The position numbers and the translations under genes were made by a program. Below, one piece after another: positions 1 to 6,969 of a DNA stretch of 64,000 nucleotides. The DNA is from Desulfofustis glycolicus DSM 9705 (lineage in GTDB: Bacteria > Desulfobacterota > Desulfobulbia > Desulfobulbales > Desulfocapsaceae). The notes under the pieces are model-generated. The model did no database searches and was not told the origin of the DNA. It worked only from the letters and a program-made list of their open reading frames with translations. Every line of letters starts with the position of its first letter. The stretch's first letter is position 1. The DNA is taken from contig NZ_FQXS01000017.1 of NCBI RefSeq assembly GCF_900130015.1, positions 1 to 64,000 on the forward strand, read 5' to 3'.

Positions 1-119
1 GCGCGTATTGTGCGTCTGCCTGAATCCGTTTGTTGTCCCTGAGTTTGTCAGATTCCCAGAATTTTGTAGCGGTGGCGCGCTTATGATCCTGGGCGATGTT
101 CCCGCGCAGCGGGGACATC
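1..119 (-). repeat. ORF-less integron mini-cassette, copy 1 (truncated by window edge)
   Basis: This is the third copy of a unit seen complete at 5666-5805 and 6713-6852. It is near-identical to them over its whole visible length, but the distal core box lies outside the window. The end nearest the four-gene cassette carries a 25-bp hairpin at 95-119. Here the outer arm reads GATGT instead of GTTGT, and the opposite arm changes to match (ACATC instead of ACAAC), so pairing is kept. It contains no start-to-stop gene of its own. Confidence 0.8.
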
Positions 120-236
120 GTCGTGCATCACCGGCCGGCCGTGGCATCAGCAACTAACTTTGAGCGTGGCAACCAAGCATGAGTAAGCTCAAAAAAACGC
201 GCGTGCTCGCCAGTCCGGTGCATGCTATTGTTGGGC
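113..236 (-). other. attC recombination site of the four-gene cassette
   Basis: On the minus strand the site begins with GCCCAAC, a perfect RYYYAAC box, at 236-230. It ends at the GATGTCC that opens the adjoining mini-cassette. Inner arms GCATGCACCGG and CCGGTGATGC pair except for one extra base, the unpaired extrahelical base typical of the L'' arm of attC. The stop codon of the radical SAM gene (225-227) lies inside the site, which is common in cassettes. The terminal box departs from GTTRRRY, probably by mutation. Confidence 0.65.
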
Positions 237-1769
237 CATTTCAATTTGATATTGTTGAACAAATGTATTGTAAATGTCTTCCAGTTTGTCGTTAACATTG
301 GCACTTCCTTTCTCCGCTTCCCTAACGCATGCATCAAGAAATAAAAGGTTTTCCTCGCGTAACTTGCCAAGCTTTTTGCGCAAGTTAGTACGCTTTTCAT
401 CAACTTCAATTTCACCTCTTGATTTACTTTGCAACATATTCGCGATAGATAAGGTGTTATCTTCAAATTTCTTAAAATAATAATGAATCGATGCTACAGT
501 TGAGGATGAAAAATTCGTAACAAGCTCAAGTTCATTTATGTCAAATTTTACATATCCTTTTTGGTCTTCAAAAAATCGCCACCAAAGTTTGGTTTTTGGA
601 ACAATTCTCAATCTTTTTGTCATCCGAGCATCATGGGTCTGCAAAGAGTTCTCGGTAAGAAATGTAATGTTTTCTCGAAGTTCATTCACAGTGGTATCTG
701 GATCAAACATTATGAATCCATAATCAACATTAAAGTCAGATAGAAGCCTTATTGCCTTAGTACTTTCCTCGACAGTATGATTTTTGGTATATCTTTTTAG
801 CTGACTTGGGCTACCGGACTCAACGCCTAGAAAAATATCTGTAAATCCTGCTTTTTTCATGTTTGAAAGTATTGTTGACATATTTGTGTCTTTCAATATG
901 GTTAAAACTGATTTGACACTTGTACTGATGAAAAAATTAATATTTTGACGTATTAGACCTGAGGCCTTTTTATCAATAATTTGATGACAAATTTCATAAA
1001 ATCTTTCTGGATTTGGACCAATAAATTCTTCGTCTGTATAATAAACCATCCTTGGGCTATGTTTTGAAATATCAATTAAGTCTTCAATAACATAACTGAT
1101 CGGCAAGGGCCGCCAATAGGAGTTGTTGTATTTATACTTTATCGTACAGAAACTACACATATTCCATGGGCAACCTCTGCTTGATTCAGCTCTCACGATA
1201 CCGTTTGACTTTATAATTTCACCCAAAAAATAACGATTTGGTTTAAGTAGTTGGTTTAGGTCACAAGTTTTTCTATTTGTCTCAAAAAAAGTATTGCCCA
1301 ACATGAAGAATAAGTTTGGTATATCTTGCTTTGCCAATATATTTTTTACATTCTCTTGATTTTGGTGACCGTGTTTTAGAATGATTTTGACCACGCCAAC
1401 TAAGGCATCTTCTCCTTCACCAATGACACAAATAACTTCTGGAAATATTTCTAAAATTTCTTTTGAAGCAAATGTAGCGATTACACCTCCAACTATAATT
1501 ATTGGTCGCGCATTGTTTTCAATTTTCCTTATAGATTCAATGATTTCTTGAAGTCTATCGAAGCTGCCATTTTTTGTCGATATGCCAATCAAACTTGGTT
1601 GTTCTTTGAGAAATTCACTACCTTTTACTTTTCGAATTTCATCATAAAACAAAGCTACATCAATATTCTCTTGATGTTGAAAGTTTAAGTTTCCGCATAA
1701 TAATTCTATTGCAAGAGGCTCATTCAGTTCATTTCTGGGCGACCCTGTATCAATTAACGTAATTTTCAT
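225..1769 (-). CDS. B12-binding-type radical SAM protein (integron cassette)
   Basis: The protein has 514 residues. Residues about 1-150 resemble a cobalamin-binding domain, with the characteristic VGGVIATF and GEGEDAL stretch, but no clear DxHxxG histidine motif is visible near the N-terminus, so lower-ligand binding is uncertain. Near residue 200, RGCPWNMCSFC gives a Cx4CxxC iron-sulfur cluster motif, the spacing seen in some B12 radical SAM families rather than the usual Cx3CxxC. FLGVESGS further on matches the conserved ribose-binding region of the fold. The C-terminal 100 residues are charged and probably coiled coil. It is the last gene of four and its ATG overlaps the stop of the dCTP-deaminase-like gene (ATGA). 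The substrate cannot be predicted. AT-rich composition supports acquisition by transfer. Confidence 0.8.
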   Translation of the reverse strand: MKITLIDTGSPRNELNEPLAIELLCGNLNFQHQENIDVALFYDEIRKVKGSEFLKEQPSLIGISTKNGSFDRLQEIIESIRKIENNARPIIIVGGVIATFASKEILEIFPEVICVIGEGEDALVGVVKIILKHGHQNQENVKNILAKQDIPNLFFMLGNTFFETNRKTCDLNQLLKPNRYFLGEIIKSNGIVRAESSRGCPWNMCSFCTIKYKYNNSYWRPLPISYVIEDLIDISKHSPRMVYYTDEEFIGPNPERFYEICHQIIDKKASGLIRQNINFFISTSVKSVLTILKDTNMSTILSNMKKAGFTDIFLGVESGSPSQLKRYTKNHTVEESTKAIRLLSDFNVDYGFIMFDPDTTVNELRENITFLTENSLQTHDARMTKRLRIVPKTKLWWRFFEDQKGYVKFDINELELVTNFSSSTVASIHYYFKKFEDNTLSIANMLQSKSRGEIEVDEKRTNLRKKLGKLREENLLFLDACVREAEKGSANVNDKLEDIYNTFVQQYQIEMAQQ

Positions 1770-2353
1770 TCTTTATTAGAATCTAGTGTTTGATATTTTT
1801 TATAGATTAATGAGCCAATTACTGATTGCTCGCCAGAATGATTCCATGAATTTTTCCCATAGGTTTGCAAAGGTTTGTCGCCCAAGTGGAAAATTAAGAC
1901 ATTACAGATTGTCATACCGCGAAAAAGTCTAATTTGAGGGGAGGAGTGATGTATTATCTCTAAAGTTAATATCCCTGGTTTGCCAAAGCCAAAACCGCAA
2001 GAAATGTGTCCAGATAAAACGACAGAAACACCTAGTCGTGCCAAATTGGAGGTTCCATCGATAAAACCTGCAAACTCAGGATTCATCCCAATTTTTTCCT
2101 CTGTTGAGGCTAGGTAAACTTCGCCTTTTTTAAGAATAAAACCACCGGATGAATCAGGGTGGATTTTTTTTAATATTGGATAGGTAGATTGATCTTTAAT
2201 GTCAATTAATGGAGATTTTGAGCATAAATGGTTAATTGAACTTCCAAGGTGGAATTTGACGGAGCAAGGAGCAACATTTTTTTTGTTAAAAGGAGAAATT
2301 GTTATATTTCCACTTTCAATGTGGCTAATTATTTTTTTGTCTGTCAAAAGCAT
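1766..2353 (-). CDS. dCTP deaminase / dUTPase-family protein (integron cassette)
   Basis: This 195-residue protein matches the trimeric dCTP deaminase and dUTPase fold. The segment GTSNLARLG corresponds to the GRSSLARLG active-site loop of dCTP deaminase, keeping the serine and arginine. TLEI keeps the catalytic glutamate found as VLEF in the E. coli enzyme. The first serine-neighbour arginine is replaced by threonine, so activity may differ. Housekeeping Dcd makes dUTP for thymidylate synthesis; standalone variants in accessory regions can deplete dCTP during phage infection, but this role is only an inference here. The ATG at 2353 is preferred over an upstream in-frame TTG at 2371. The gene lies 7 bp after the 508-aa gene and overlaps the radical SAM gene. 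Confidence 0.75.
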   Translation of the reverse strand: MLLTDKKIISHIESGNITISPFNKKNVAPCSVKFHLGSSINHLCSKSPLIDIKDQSTYPILKKIHPDSSGGFILKKGEVYLASTEEKIGMNPEFAGFIDGTSNLARLGVSVVLSGHISCGFGFGKPGILTLEIIHHSSPQIRLFRGMTICNVLIFHLGDKPLQTYGKNSWNHSGEQSVIGSLIYKKYQTLDSNKE

Positions 2354-2360
2354 TTGCGTA

Positions 2361-3887
2361 TTAACTTTCAAACGAAACTTTTAATTTTTGTAGCAATAAT
2401 GGATGGTTGACTATAAATTCAAGCAATGCTTTTTTCAAATCTTCAGCTGCGGCATTATTTATACTTATATATTGAGAAATTCTTTTGTTTATTGTTTGAA
2501 GGTATGAATCAAGATATTTACACTCGTAAATGTTTCTAGTTCTCCGAAAAGAACCAATTGTTTCACGGAGCACCCAAGGATGAAGGTCATTGAGCAGAGT
2601 TCGTGTTATTTGGTCGTGAAGAATTTGGTCAACTGCATATAGTGATGGCAGTTTAAAAGCAATTGCCCACCTAATGCCTTCATTGTTGCATTTAACAATT
2701 TCTCGAAGTGCCTCTTTTCTAAGTTCCTTATTACTTATATTAATTATCCCGCTAATCCATTTTACAATTATGCCATATCTTCCTTGTCCTTCTTGGTCAG
2801 TAATTGTGCTCACTGTGCCTGGTAAGTCGAAATTAAAGCATGACAAATCGTAGAGTTCGGTAATATTTTTCAGATCCTCAAATCTTGATGGGGATAGAGG
2901 GGGAGTAATAAGTAAATTTTTATTTAATTGTCGATTTTTTATTACCCGATATACATTATCAATTTCTTTCGACCCAATATTAAAATGATTATTTTGTAGA
3001 AATGATGAACCGAAATTGATGAGCAGCCATCGTGCTAAGAGTAAAAGAAAGCTGTCTCCATAATGTTTTCGTTCTTCTTTGATTATCTTATCAATAACGA
3101 CGTTAAGGTCTTTATTCTTTTGTTTGTTTCTTGACAGCCATACAAATAGAGAAACTAGAAATTGTCTTCTAATCCAATGATTTTTAATTTTTTCAATTAA
3201 TGGTGCAAGATTATCGATATTTTCTAACAGAATAGGAATGCTATGATTTTGTTTTATAATCTGCCAAGAAACCTGGGGATGATCCTCAAGTATCAAAGTT
3301 CTTAATTGCTCGCGACAAGCAAACAAAACCTTTTGTGATTTGGAGATTGATGTTGCAAAGAAAATCTTTCCTTCGGCTCCTGAATATTTAACATCATGGA
3401 AATTATCTACTATATTTGCCAGTTGTCCCTTTGAATCTATATTGCTAAAGGCATCACCTGTAATATGTGATAGCTCTCTTCTCAGTTCCCATGCACCATC
3501 ATGCAAAATTGAGGGAAATAGTTTTTTGCAAATTATTGCCAATTCAGATGAACTTGGAACTTTTAAGCTGGATATGTTTTCCCATTCAATTATAGTCTTC
3601 TCTTTTAGTTCTATTGTATTGCATAGATTAAAGAACTTTTTTAACGGGCCTAAGTGATCTAAATTGAATTGGTTTTTTAAATAGTTGTCTTCTGTTTCTT
3701 CTTGAAAGGATTTAGACGAAACGTGGTCAAAAGAATTTATTGGATTTTTAGATGATTCTGAGTGTGCGCCTAAAATAACAACGTAGTCACCATAAACCTT
3801 CCCTGGGCTAAAGGCTCCTTTCGTAAAAATTATTTCAGTCTTTTTCGTTTTCACTATTAATGGAGACCCTGTAATTTCCTTTAACAA
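2361..3887 (-). CDS. Large uncharacterised protein with N-terminal shared Gly-rich motif (integron cassette)
   Basis: I do not recognise this protein of up to 508 residues. Its N-terminus carries TKGAFSPGKVYGDYVV, almost the same as TKGDFSPGIVKGNYRV at the C-terminus of the small membrane protein encoded just upstream. The rest looks mainly helical, with many Leu/Ile/Lys/Asn residues and no Walker A motif, zinc ligands or obvious catalytic signature. Transmembrane segments are not evident. The start is uncertain: the longest frame begins with a TTG at 3887, and an in-frame GTG at 3854 would remove 11 residues and still keep the motif. The gene overlaps the preceding one by about 50 bp, so co-translation is likely. 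A sensor or scaffold role is possible but unproven. Confidence 0.6.
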   Translation of the reverse strand: MLKEITGSPLIVKTKKTEIIFTKGAFSPGKVYGDYVVILGAHSESSKNPINSFDHVSSKSFQEETEDNYLKNQFNLDHLGPLKKFFNLCNTIELKEKTIIEWENISSLKVPSSSELAIICKKLFPSILHDGAWELRRELSHITGDAFSNIDSKGQLANIVDNFHDVKYSGAEGKIFFATSISKSQKVLFACREQLRTLILEDHPQVSWQIIKQNHSIPILLENIDNLAPLIEKIKNHWIRRQFLVSLFVWLSRNKQKNKDLNVVIDKIIKEERKHYGDSFLLLLARWLLINFGSSFLQNNHFNIGSKEIDNVYRVIKNRQLNKNLLITPPLSPSRFEDLKNITELYDLSCFNFDLPGTVSTITDQEGQGRYGIIVKWISGIINISNKELRKEALREIVKCNNEGIRWAIAFKLPSLYAVDQILHDQITRTLLNDLHPWVLRETIGSFRRTRNIYECKYLDSYLQTINKRISQYISINNAAAEDLKKALLEFIVNHPLLLQKLKVSFES

Positions 3888-4023
3888 TTCCTGGACTAAA
3901 ATCGCCTTTTGTTGTGATTTTACGGTAAGTTTTTATGCCAAACACTACCGACAACACAAAAACTCCGAGCCCAGAAAAGAACCAAGTATAGTTATTTGAT
4001 ATCCAGTTAATAATTTGTTCCAT
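3835..4023 (-). CDS. Small membrane protein with C-terminal shared Gly-rich motif (integron cassette)
   Basis: This 62-residue protein has one hydrophobic segment near residues 14-31 (FFSGLGVFVLSVVFGI), a basic stretch, and then TKGDFSPGIVKGNYRV near the C-terminus. The same motif recurs at the N-terminus of the next protein. In fungal HET-S/NWD2 pairs and bacterial amyloid-signalling pairs, a membrane-active effector carries the motif at its C-terminus and the adjacent sensor carries it at its N-terminus. The layout here is the same, though the sequence alone cannot show amyloid formation. It is the first gene of the four-gene cassette, starting just after the attC site of the neighbouring cassette. 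Its stop overlaps the next gene, which hints at translational coupling. Confidence 0.6.
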   Translation of the reverse strand: MEQIINWISNNYTWFFSGLGVFVLSVVFGIKTYRKITTKGDFSPGIVKGNYRVSINSENEKD

Positions 4024-4061
4024 CTTGTTATTTTTATGCCTCTAGGTGAAATGTGTTGTAG

Positions 4062-4174
4062 GCCCAACGTGGAATTCCGGCAACCGACGCTAGGCCACTG
4101 AAACTGAATCTTGTATGAATTTTCTTTTGCCGATTCGTTCCATTGCCGCGAGCTTAAGGTTGTCCGTGTTGAAT
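4062..4174 (-). other. Probable attC site of the small membrane-protein cassette
   Basis: On the minus strand the site starts with ATTCAAC (4174-4168), a perfect RYYYAAC box, and ends with GTTGGGC (4068-4062), a perfect GTTRRRY box. The outer bases next to the boxes pair partly (AACACGG against CCACGTT). The inner arms are less convincing than in the other sites of this array, so exact limits are tentative. It separates the single-gene membrane cassette from the four-gene cassette. Confidence 0.5.
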
Positions 4175-4281
4175 GATTTGTTGCCTGTTCTATTTCTTTT
4201 TTCTTAATTTATTCAAGAACATAGAAAGTGATTTTGTGCTTAATATTAACATTAAACCAAATATGAACTCAGCTATTGTTG

Positions 4282-4713
4282 TTAAAAAGCCTGGGGTATA
4301 CAAAAAAGATTTAGTTGGCTTCTCAACTTCATAGGCCAGCTATACATTGCTTGGATGAAAGCGATAATGTGGTACAGGATATCAGTTGATGCTCTATAAA
4401 TGACAAATATTCCAATAGCAGACAGAATTATCTGCTCTAATTGTAGTAGATCAATATCACTCTCGGAGTGTTCTTGTGGATAGTCTTTTTTTGAAAAAAA
4501 TGTTGTGAGTCTTTCAGCATTGGAAAATAGTGCAGCACCTGCAAGAATTTGCACTAAAACTGGTAAGATAACTCCCAAAATCAAAATTTTTAGGTTCTCT
4601 GTTTGATATTGAAGATATGAATTTGTAAGGTAAGCTAAATCATTGATTGATAATATTATGATTAAAGCACCAGATATTTTTATGAGTATGCGGGATAAGT
4701 CTCTTGTATTCAT
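4282..4713 (-). CDS. Small multi-pass membrane protein of unknown function (integron cassette)
   Basis: The 143-residue product has three to four hydrophobic segments, around residues 8-28, 43-64 and 90-120, separated by a charged loop (FFSKKDYPQEHSESD). I do not recognise a family. The ATG at 4713 is chosen because the longer frame would start with a TTG inside the upstream attC site. It is the only gene of its cassette. Unknown small membrane proteins are common in integron arrays; some are immunity or toxin components, but nothing here shows this. Confidence 0.55.
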   Translation of the reverse strand: MNTRDLSRILIKISGALIIILSINDLAYLTNSYLQYQTENLKILILGVILPVLVQILAGAALFSNAERLTTFFSKKDYPQEHSESDIDLLQLEQIILSAIGIFVIYRASTDILYHIIAFIQAMYSWPMKLRSQLNLFCIPQAF

Positions 4714-4722
4714 TATTTCTTC

Positions 4723-4802
4723 AGCCAACGCAAAAGTCAGCGGCAATTTGGGCTGGAACGAAGCGGAAGCCCCTAATTTTCCGCTGGACTGCCGGGTTAT
4801 GC
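4723..4802 (-). other. attC site of the EFR1 flavodoxin-ferredoxin cassette
   Basis: This is the clearest attC in the window. On the minus strand the site runs from GCATAAC (4802-4796) to GTTGGCT (4729-4723). The inner arms GTCCAGCGG and CCGCTGAC are complementary except for one extra C in the first arm, the extrahelical base that sets strand choice in attC. The central region of about 30 bases is variable. The 80-bp length is normal for an attC. Confidence 0.8.
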
Positions 4803-4809
4803 ATTTTTA

Positions 4810-5643
4810 TCACTTATATAAAAATAATTCTGGCTCTTTTCTATCCTGGCAGTTTTGTTGTAGTGTCTGTATAGCGGATTGAAAATTTGGTTCGTTCATT
4901 TGCCTTGCTTCTTCCGGACAGATTTTCACACATGCAAAGCATATAAGACATTGCCACCTATCTGTTTGAGTTACATCTTCAGGAGAAATTGCTCCGGTAG
5001 GACACACTTCAGCACATTGTCCGCACAGTGTGCATTTTGATGCGTCTGTTTCCGGGGTTACGGCTACAAACGATCGGGCTTCTTTTATCATATTTAAGTT
5101 TACAGGTTCGATATAGGGAGACTGGCCGGGAATTGTAATAGCTGTTAAATGCCCCGATGATTCCACGTTTTGCAGTTTCTTTCGAATCGCAGCACCAAAC
5201 TCCTGCGCTTTCCGTATATCACTTTCATCAGGACGATTTGGTGCAATCGGATAAGTTTTTGAGGAATACGAATGCTCGGCAACAAAGGCTCCTCCAGCTG
5301 CTGGAATAAATTCAGCATCCACAGCTATATCATGTAATTCTTTGAGGGCATCTTCAAATGCTCTGTTTCCATATACTGCAACAAGCACAACAGGAGTCTG
5401 CGTTGCTTTTAATGAAGTTAAGTATGGTAAGATTTCCTCTGGTACACGACCGTAATATACTGGGGTTGCGAGAATAACAATATCGTCTTCACCTAATAAT
5501 GGTTGACTATTACGTTGCGACCTTTTGGTTATATCAATCATTTCGATAAATTCAGGACTAATGCCCTGAGCAATACTTTCTGCAATTGTTTTTGTTGTTC
5601 CAGTTGGAGAGAAGCATACACAACGAACGGATTTGATTTTCAT
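4810..5643 (-). CDS. EFR1-family flavodoxin-ferredoxin electron-transfer protein (integron cassette)
   Basis: The 277-residue protein combines a flavodoxin-like N-terminal domain with two 4Fe-4S clusters. SPTGTTKTIAESIA near residue 12 is the phosphate-binding loop for FMN, and ATPVYYGRVPE near residue 58 is a second flavin-contact region. Two ferredoxin motifs follow, CTLCGQCAEVCP and CLICFACVKICP, each with the CxxCxxCxxxCP pattern. EFR1-type proteins are thought to carry out internal electron transfer in anaerobes; the partner is not known. A good ribosome binding site (GGAGG) sits 6-7 bases before the ATG. The gene is flanked by a mini-cassette and its own attC, so it is a mobile cassette gene. 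Confidence 0.85.
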   Translation of the reverse strand: MKIKSVRCVCFSPTGTTKTIAESIAQGISPEFIEMIDITKRSQRNSQPLLGEDDIVILATPVYYGRVPEEILPYLTSLKATQTPVVLVAVYGNRAFEDALKELHDIAVDAEFIPAAGGAFVAEHSYSSKTYPIAPNRPDESDIRKAQEFGAAIRKKLQNVESSGHLTAITIPGQSPYIEPVNLNMIKEARSFVAVTPETDASKCTLCGQCAEVCPTGAISPEDVTQTDRWQCLICFACVKICPEEARQMNEPNFQSAIQTLQQNCQDRKEPELFLYK

Positions 5644-5665
5644 TTAGTTCCTCCATGTTTTAAAA

Positions 5666-5805
5666 GCATAACGTCCAGGATCATGGGCGCGTATCGTGCG
5701 TCTGCCTGAATCCGTTTGTTGTCCCTGAGTTTGTCAGATTCCCAGAATTTTGTAGCGGTGGCGCGCTTATGATCCTGGGCGTTGTTCCCGCGCAGCGGGG
5801 ACAAC
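5666..5805 (-). repeat. ORF-less integron mini-cassette, copy 2
   Basis: This complete copy of the repeated unit spans 133 bp between crossover points. On the minus strand it opens with GTTGTCC, forms a hairpin at 5805-5781 (arms GTTGTCCCCGC and GCGGGAACAAC), and continues into a long attC whose outer arms are CGCCCAGGATCAT and ATGATCCTGGACG. It ends at the GTTATGC core box at 5672-5666. It differs from copy 3 at only a few positions. No start-to-stop gene is present, though one frame is open right through it. Confidence 0.8.
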
Positions 5806-5871
5806 ATTGCAAATAACCGGTGCAAATGGAGCGCAGCGGAATTTGTATCCGTGTTAATTTGTTGGTTGGGT
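5799..5871 (-). other. attC site of the protease cassette
   Basis: On the minus strand the site runs from ACCCAAC (5871-5865, perfect RYYYAAC) to GTTGTCC (5805-5799), which is also the first base run of the adjoining mini-cassette. Inner arms CAAATTAACACGG and CCGGTTATTTG pair with two extra bases in the first arm. The 73-bp length is typical. The site begins 6 bp after the protease stop codon. Confidence 0.65.
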
Positions 5872-5876
5872 GATAA

Positions 5877-6689
5877 CTATTCCTTAGTTTTGGGTAAAGG
5901 AAAACCAATGGGTTTATTTTTAATTGCCTTTTCGATTTCAGAAAAATGGTACGCAACTACGATACCTGTATTTTCTAAAATATAGTGAACAATCTTCTTT
6001 TTCGAATCATTCGTGTTTGATTTTGTGTCTTCAATTAAGGCACTCATAACTTTCGTGGGTTGATTTTTATATCCTGACACAACTCCTGCAATTTGAAGGC
6101 GCTCATGCTGCTCATAGTTTGCAAAAATTACTGGGCCACCCGAAAATCCAGGATTATTATGGCCGTCCAGATATATAATATTCCCTGAGTCAGGTCGCGT
6201 GTCTACTGCTGATAGAATGGCTTTTTTAATAAATGCAATTCGGGAGGTTGTTGGTTTGTCAAATTGAGTGGCCAAACCAAAAGGGAATCCTAAGAAGTAA
6301 ACATCTTGACCAACATACATACCACCAGCTCCTATGAGAATTTCCATTTTTGGCGCTACTAATTTGTTGCCTGCTAGAGCTACAATGTCGGTCTTATCAT
6401 TTTCCGGGAATATTGGAACAACTTCGATATTCCTCCATACTTCGTTAATTAGAATTCGGATAGTATCATGCTCACTAATGCCCGATACGAGATGCCGTGC
6501 CGTTATTATGTATTGACGGTCATCATCATCGATAATGAAACAACTGCCAGCATGCTCTCCAAATGCAAAAGGAAAAACCCTATTAAGTATGCCAAAAGGG
6601 ATAGCTCGTTGAAGTTTCACATTCTCTGCGAAACTAAGCGTATCAAGTAATGATAAGAGAACAAAAAATATTACAACGATTTTACGCAT
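5877..6689 (-). CDS. Secreted trypsin-like serine protease (integron cassette)
   Basis: The 270-residue product has a signal peptide (MRKIVVIFFVLLSLLDTLSFA) followed by a trypsin-like peptidase domain. The triad is visible: His in TARHLV near residue 64, Asp in KTDIVAL near 100, and Ser in PGFSGGP near 183. No PDZ domain follows, so it is shorter than DegP/HtrA proteins. The ATG at 6689 is chosen for its upstream GAAGG and for placing the signal peptide at the N-terminus; the open frame extends further through the mini-cassette at 6713-6852 without meaning. It acts in the periplasm or outside the cell on an unknown substrate, perhaps in protein quality control or against competitors. Confidence 0.8.
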   Translation of the reverse strand: MRKIVVIFFVLLSLLDTLSFAENVKLQRAIPFGILNRVFPFAFGEHAGSCFIIDDDDRQYIITARHLVSGISEHDTIRILINEVWRNIEVVPIFPENDKTDIVALAGNKLVAPKMEILIGAGGMYVGQDVYFLGFPFGLATQFDKPTTSRIAFIKKAILSAVDTRPDSGNIIYLDGHNNPGFSGGPVIFANYEQHERLQIAGVVSGYKNQPTKVMSALIEDTKSNTNDSKKKIVHYILENTGIVVAYHFSEIEKAIKNKPIGFPLPKTKE

Positions 6690-6712
6690 TATAGTCCGCC
6701 TTCTCATAAAAC

Positions 6713-6852
6713 ACCCAACGCCCAGGATCAGGAGCGCGTATTGTGCGTCTGCCTGAATCCGTTTGTTGTCCCTGAGTTTGTCAGATTCCCAGAATTTTGT
6801 AGCGGTGGCGCGCTTATGATCCTGGGCGTTGTTCCCGCGCAGCGGGGACAAC
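6713..6852 (-). repeat. ORF-less integron mini-cassette, copy 3 (next to attI)
   Basis: This complete copy lies directly beside attI, the position of the most recent insertion. On the minus strand it opens with GTTGTCC at 6852-6846, carries the 25-bp hairpin (6852-6828) and a long attC, and ends at the perfect core box GTTGGGT at 6719-6713. Outer attC arms CGCCCAGGATCAT and CTGATCCTGGGCG pair well. Three different sequences precede the three copies, and identity begins exactly at GTTGTCC or GATGTCC, which marks the crossover. Confidence 0.8.
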
Positions 6853-6940
6853 CAGTAATTATCCGGAAGACCGACTGACGCGGTCCTCACCGGGTCTCTC
6901 ATCCTTCAATCAACTCCATCCAGAATGCAAATAGGATGGA
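6846..6940 (-). other. Candidate attI insertion site
   Basis: The first cassette-like unit joins the intI upstream region at GTTGTCC (6852-6846), which places the attI crossover there. On the integrase side lies an imperfect inverted repeat (CCGGTGAGGACCG and CGGTCTTCCGG). A further near-core box, AATCAAC on the plus strand at 6908-6914, has one mismatch to RYYYAAC. attI sites are poorly conserved between integrons, so the limits are approximate. Confidence 0.5.
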
Positions 6941-6969
6941 AATCTAGATAAATAGATTGTGTTGATCAA
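6941..6969 (-). promoter_or_regulatory. Candidate cassette promoter (Pc)
   Basis: On the minus strand, TTGATC (6969-6964) is followed after 17 bp by TAGATT (6946-6941), a fair sigma70-type promoter pointing into the array. It lies between intI and attI, where cassette promoters are expected. The -35 box shares a palindrome with the -35 of the divergent intI promoter. This is pattern matching only. Confidence 0.35.

Noticed and set aside
95-119. Hairpin as an ordinary terminator
   Set aside because: No U-run on either strand, and it begins exactly at the recombination crossover in all copies.
225-1769. Viperin-like antiviral radical SAM
   Set aside because: The N-terminal B12-type domain, the Cx4CxxC spacing and the length do not fit viperins, which have Cx3CxxC and no cobalamin domain.
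6690-6902. N-terminal extension of the protease frame back to 6902
   Set aside because: It would translate the mini-cassette and put residues before a signal peptide; the ATG at 6689 has a ribosome binding site.
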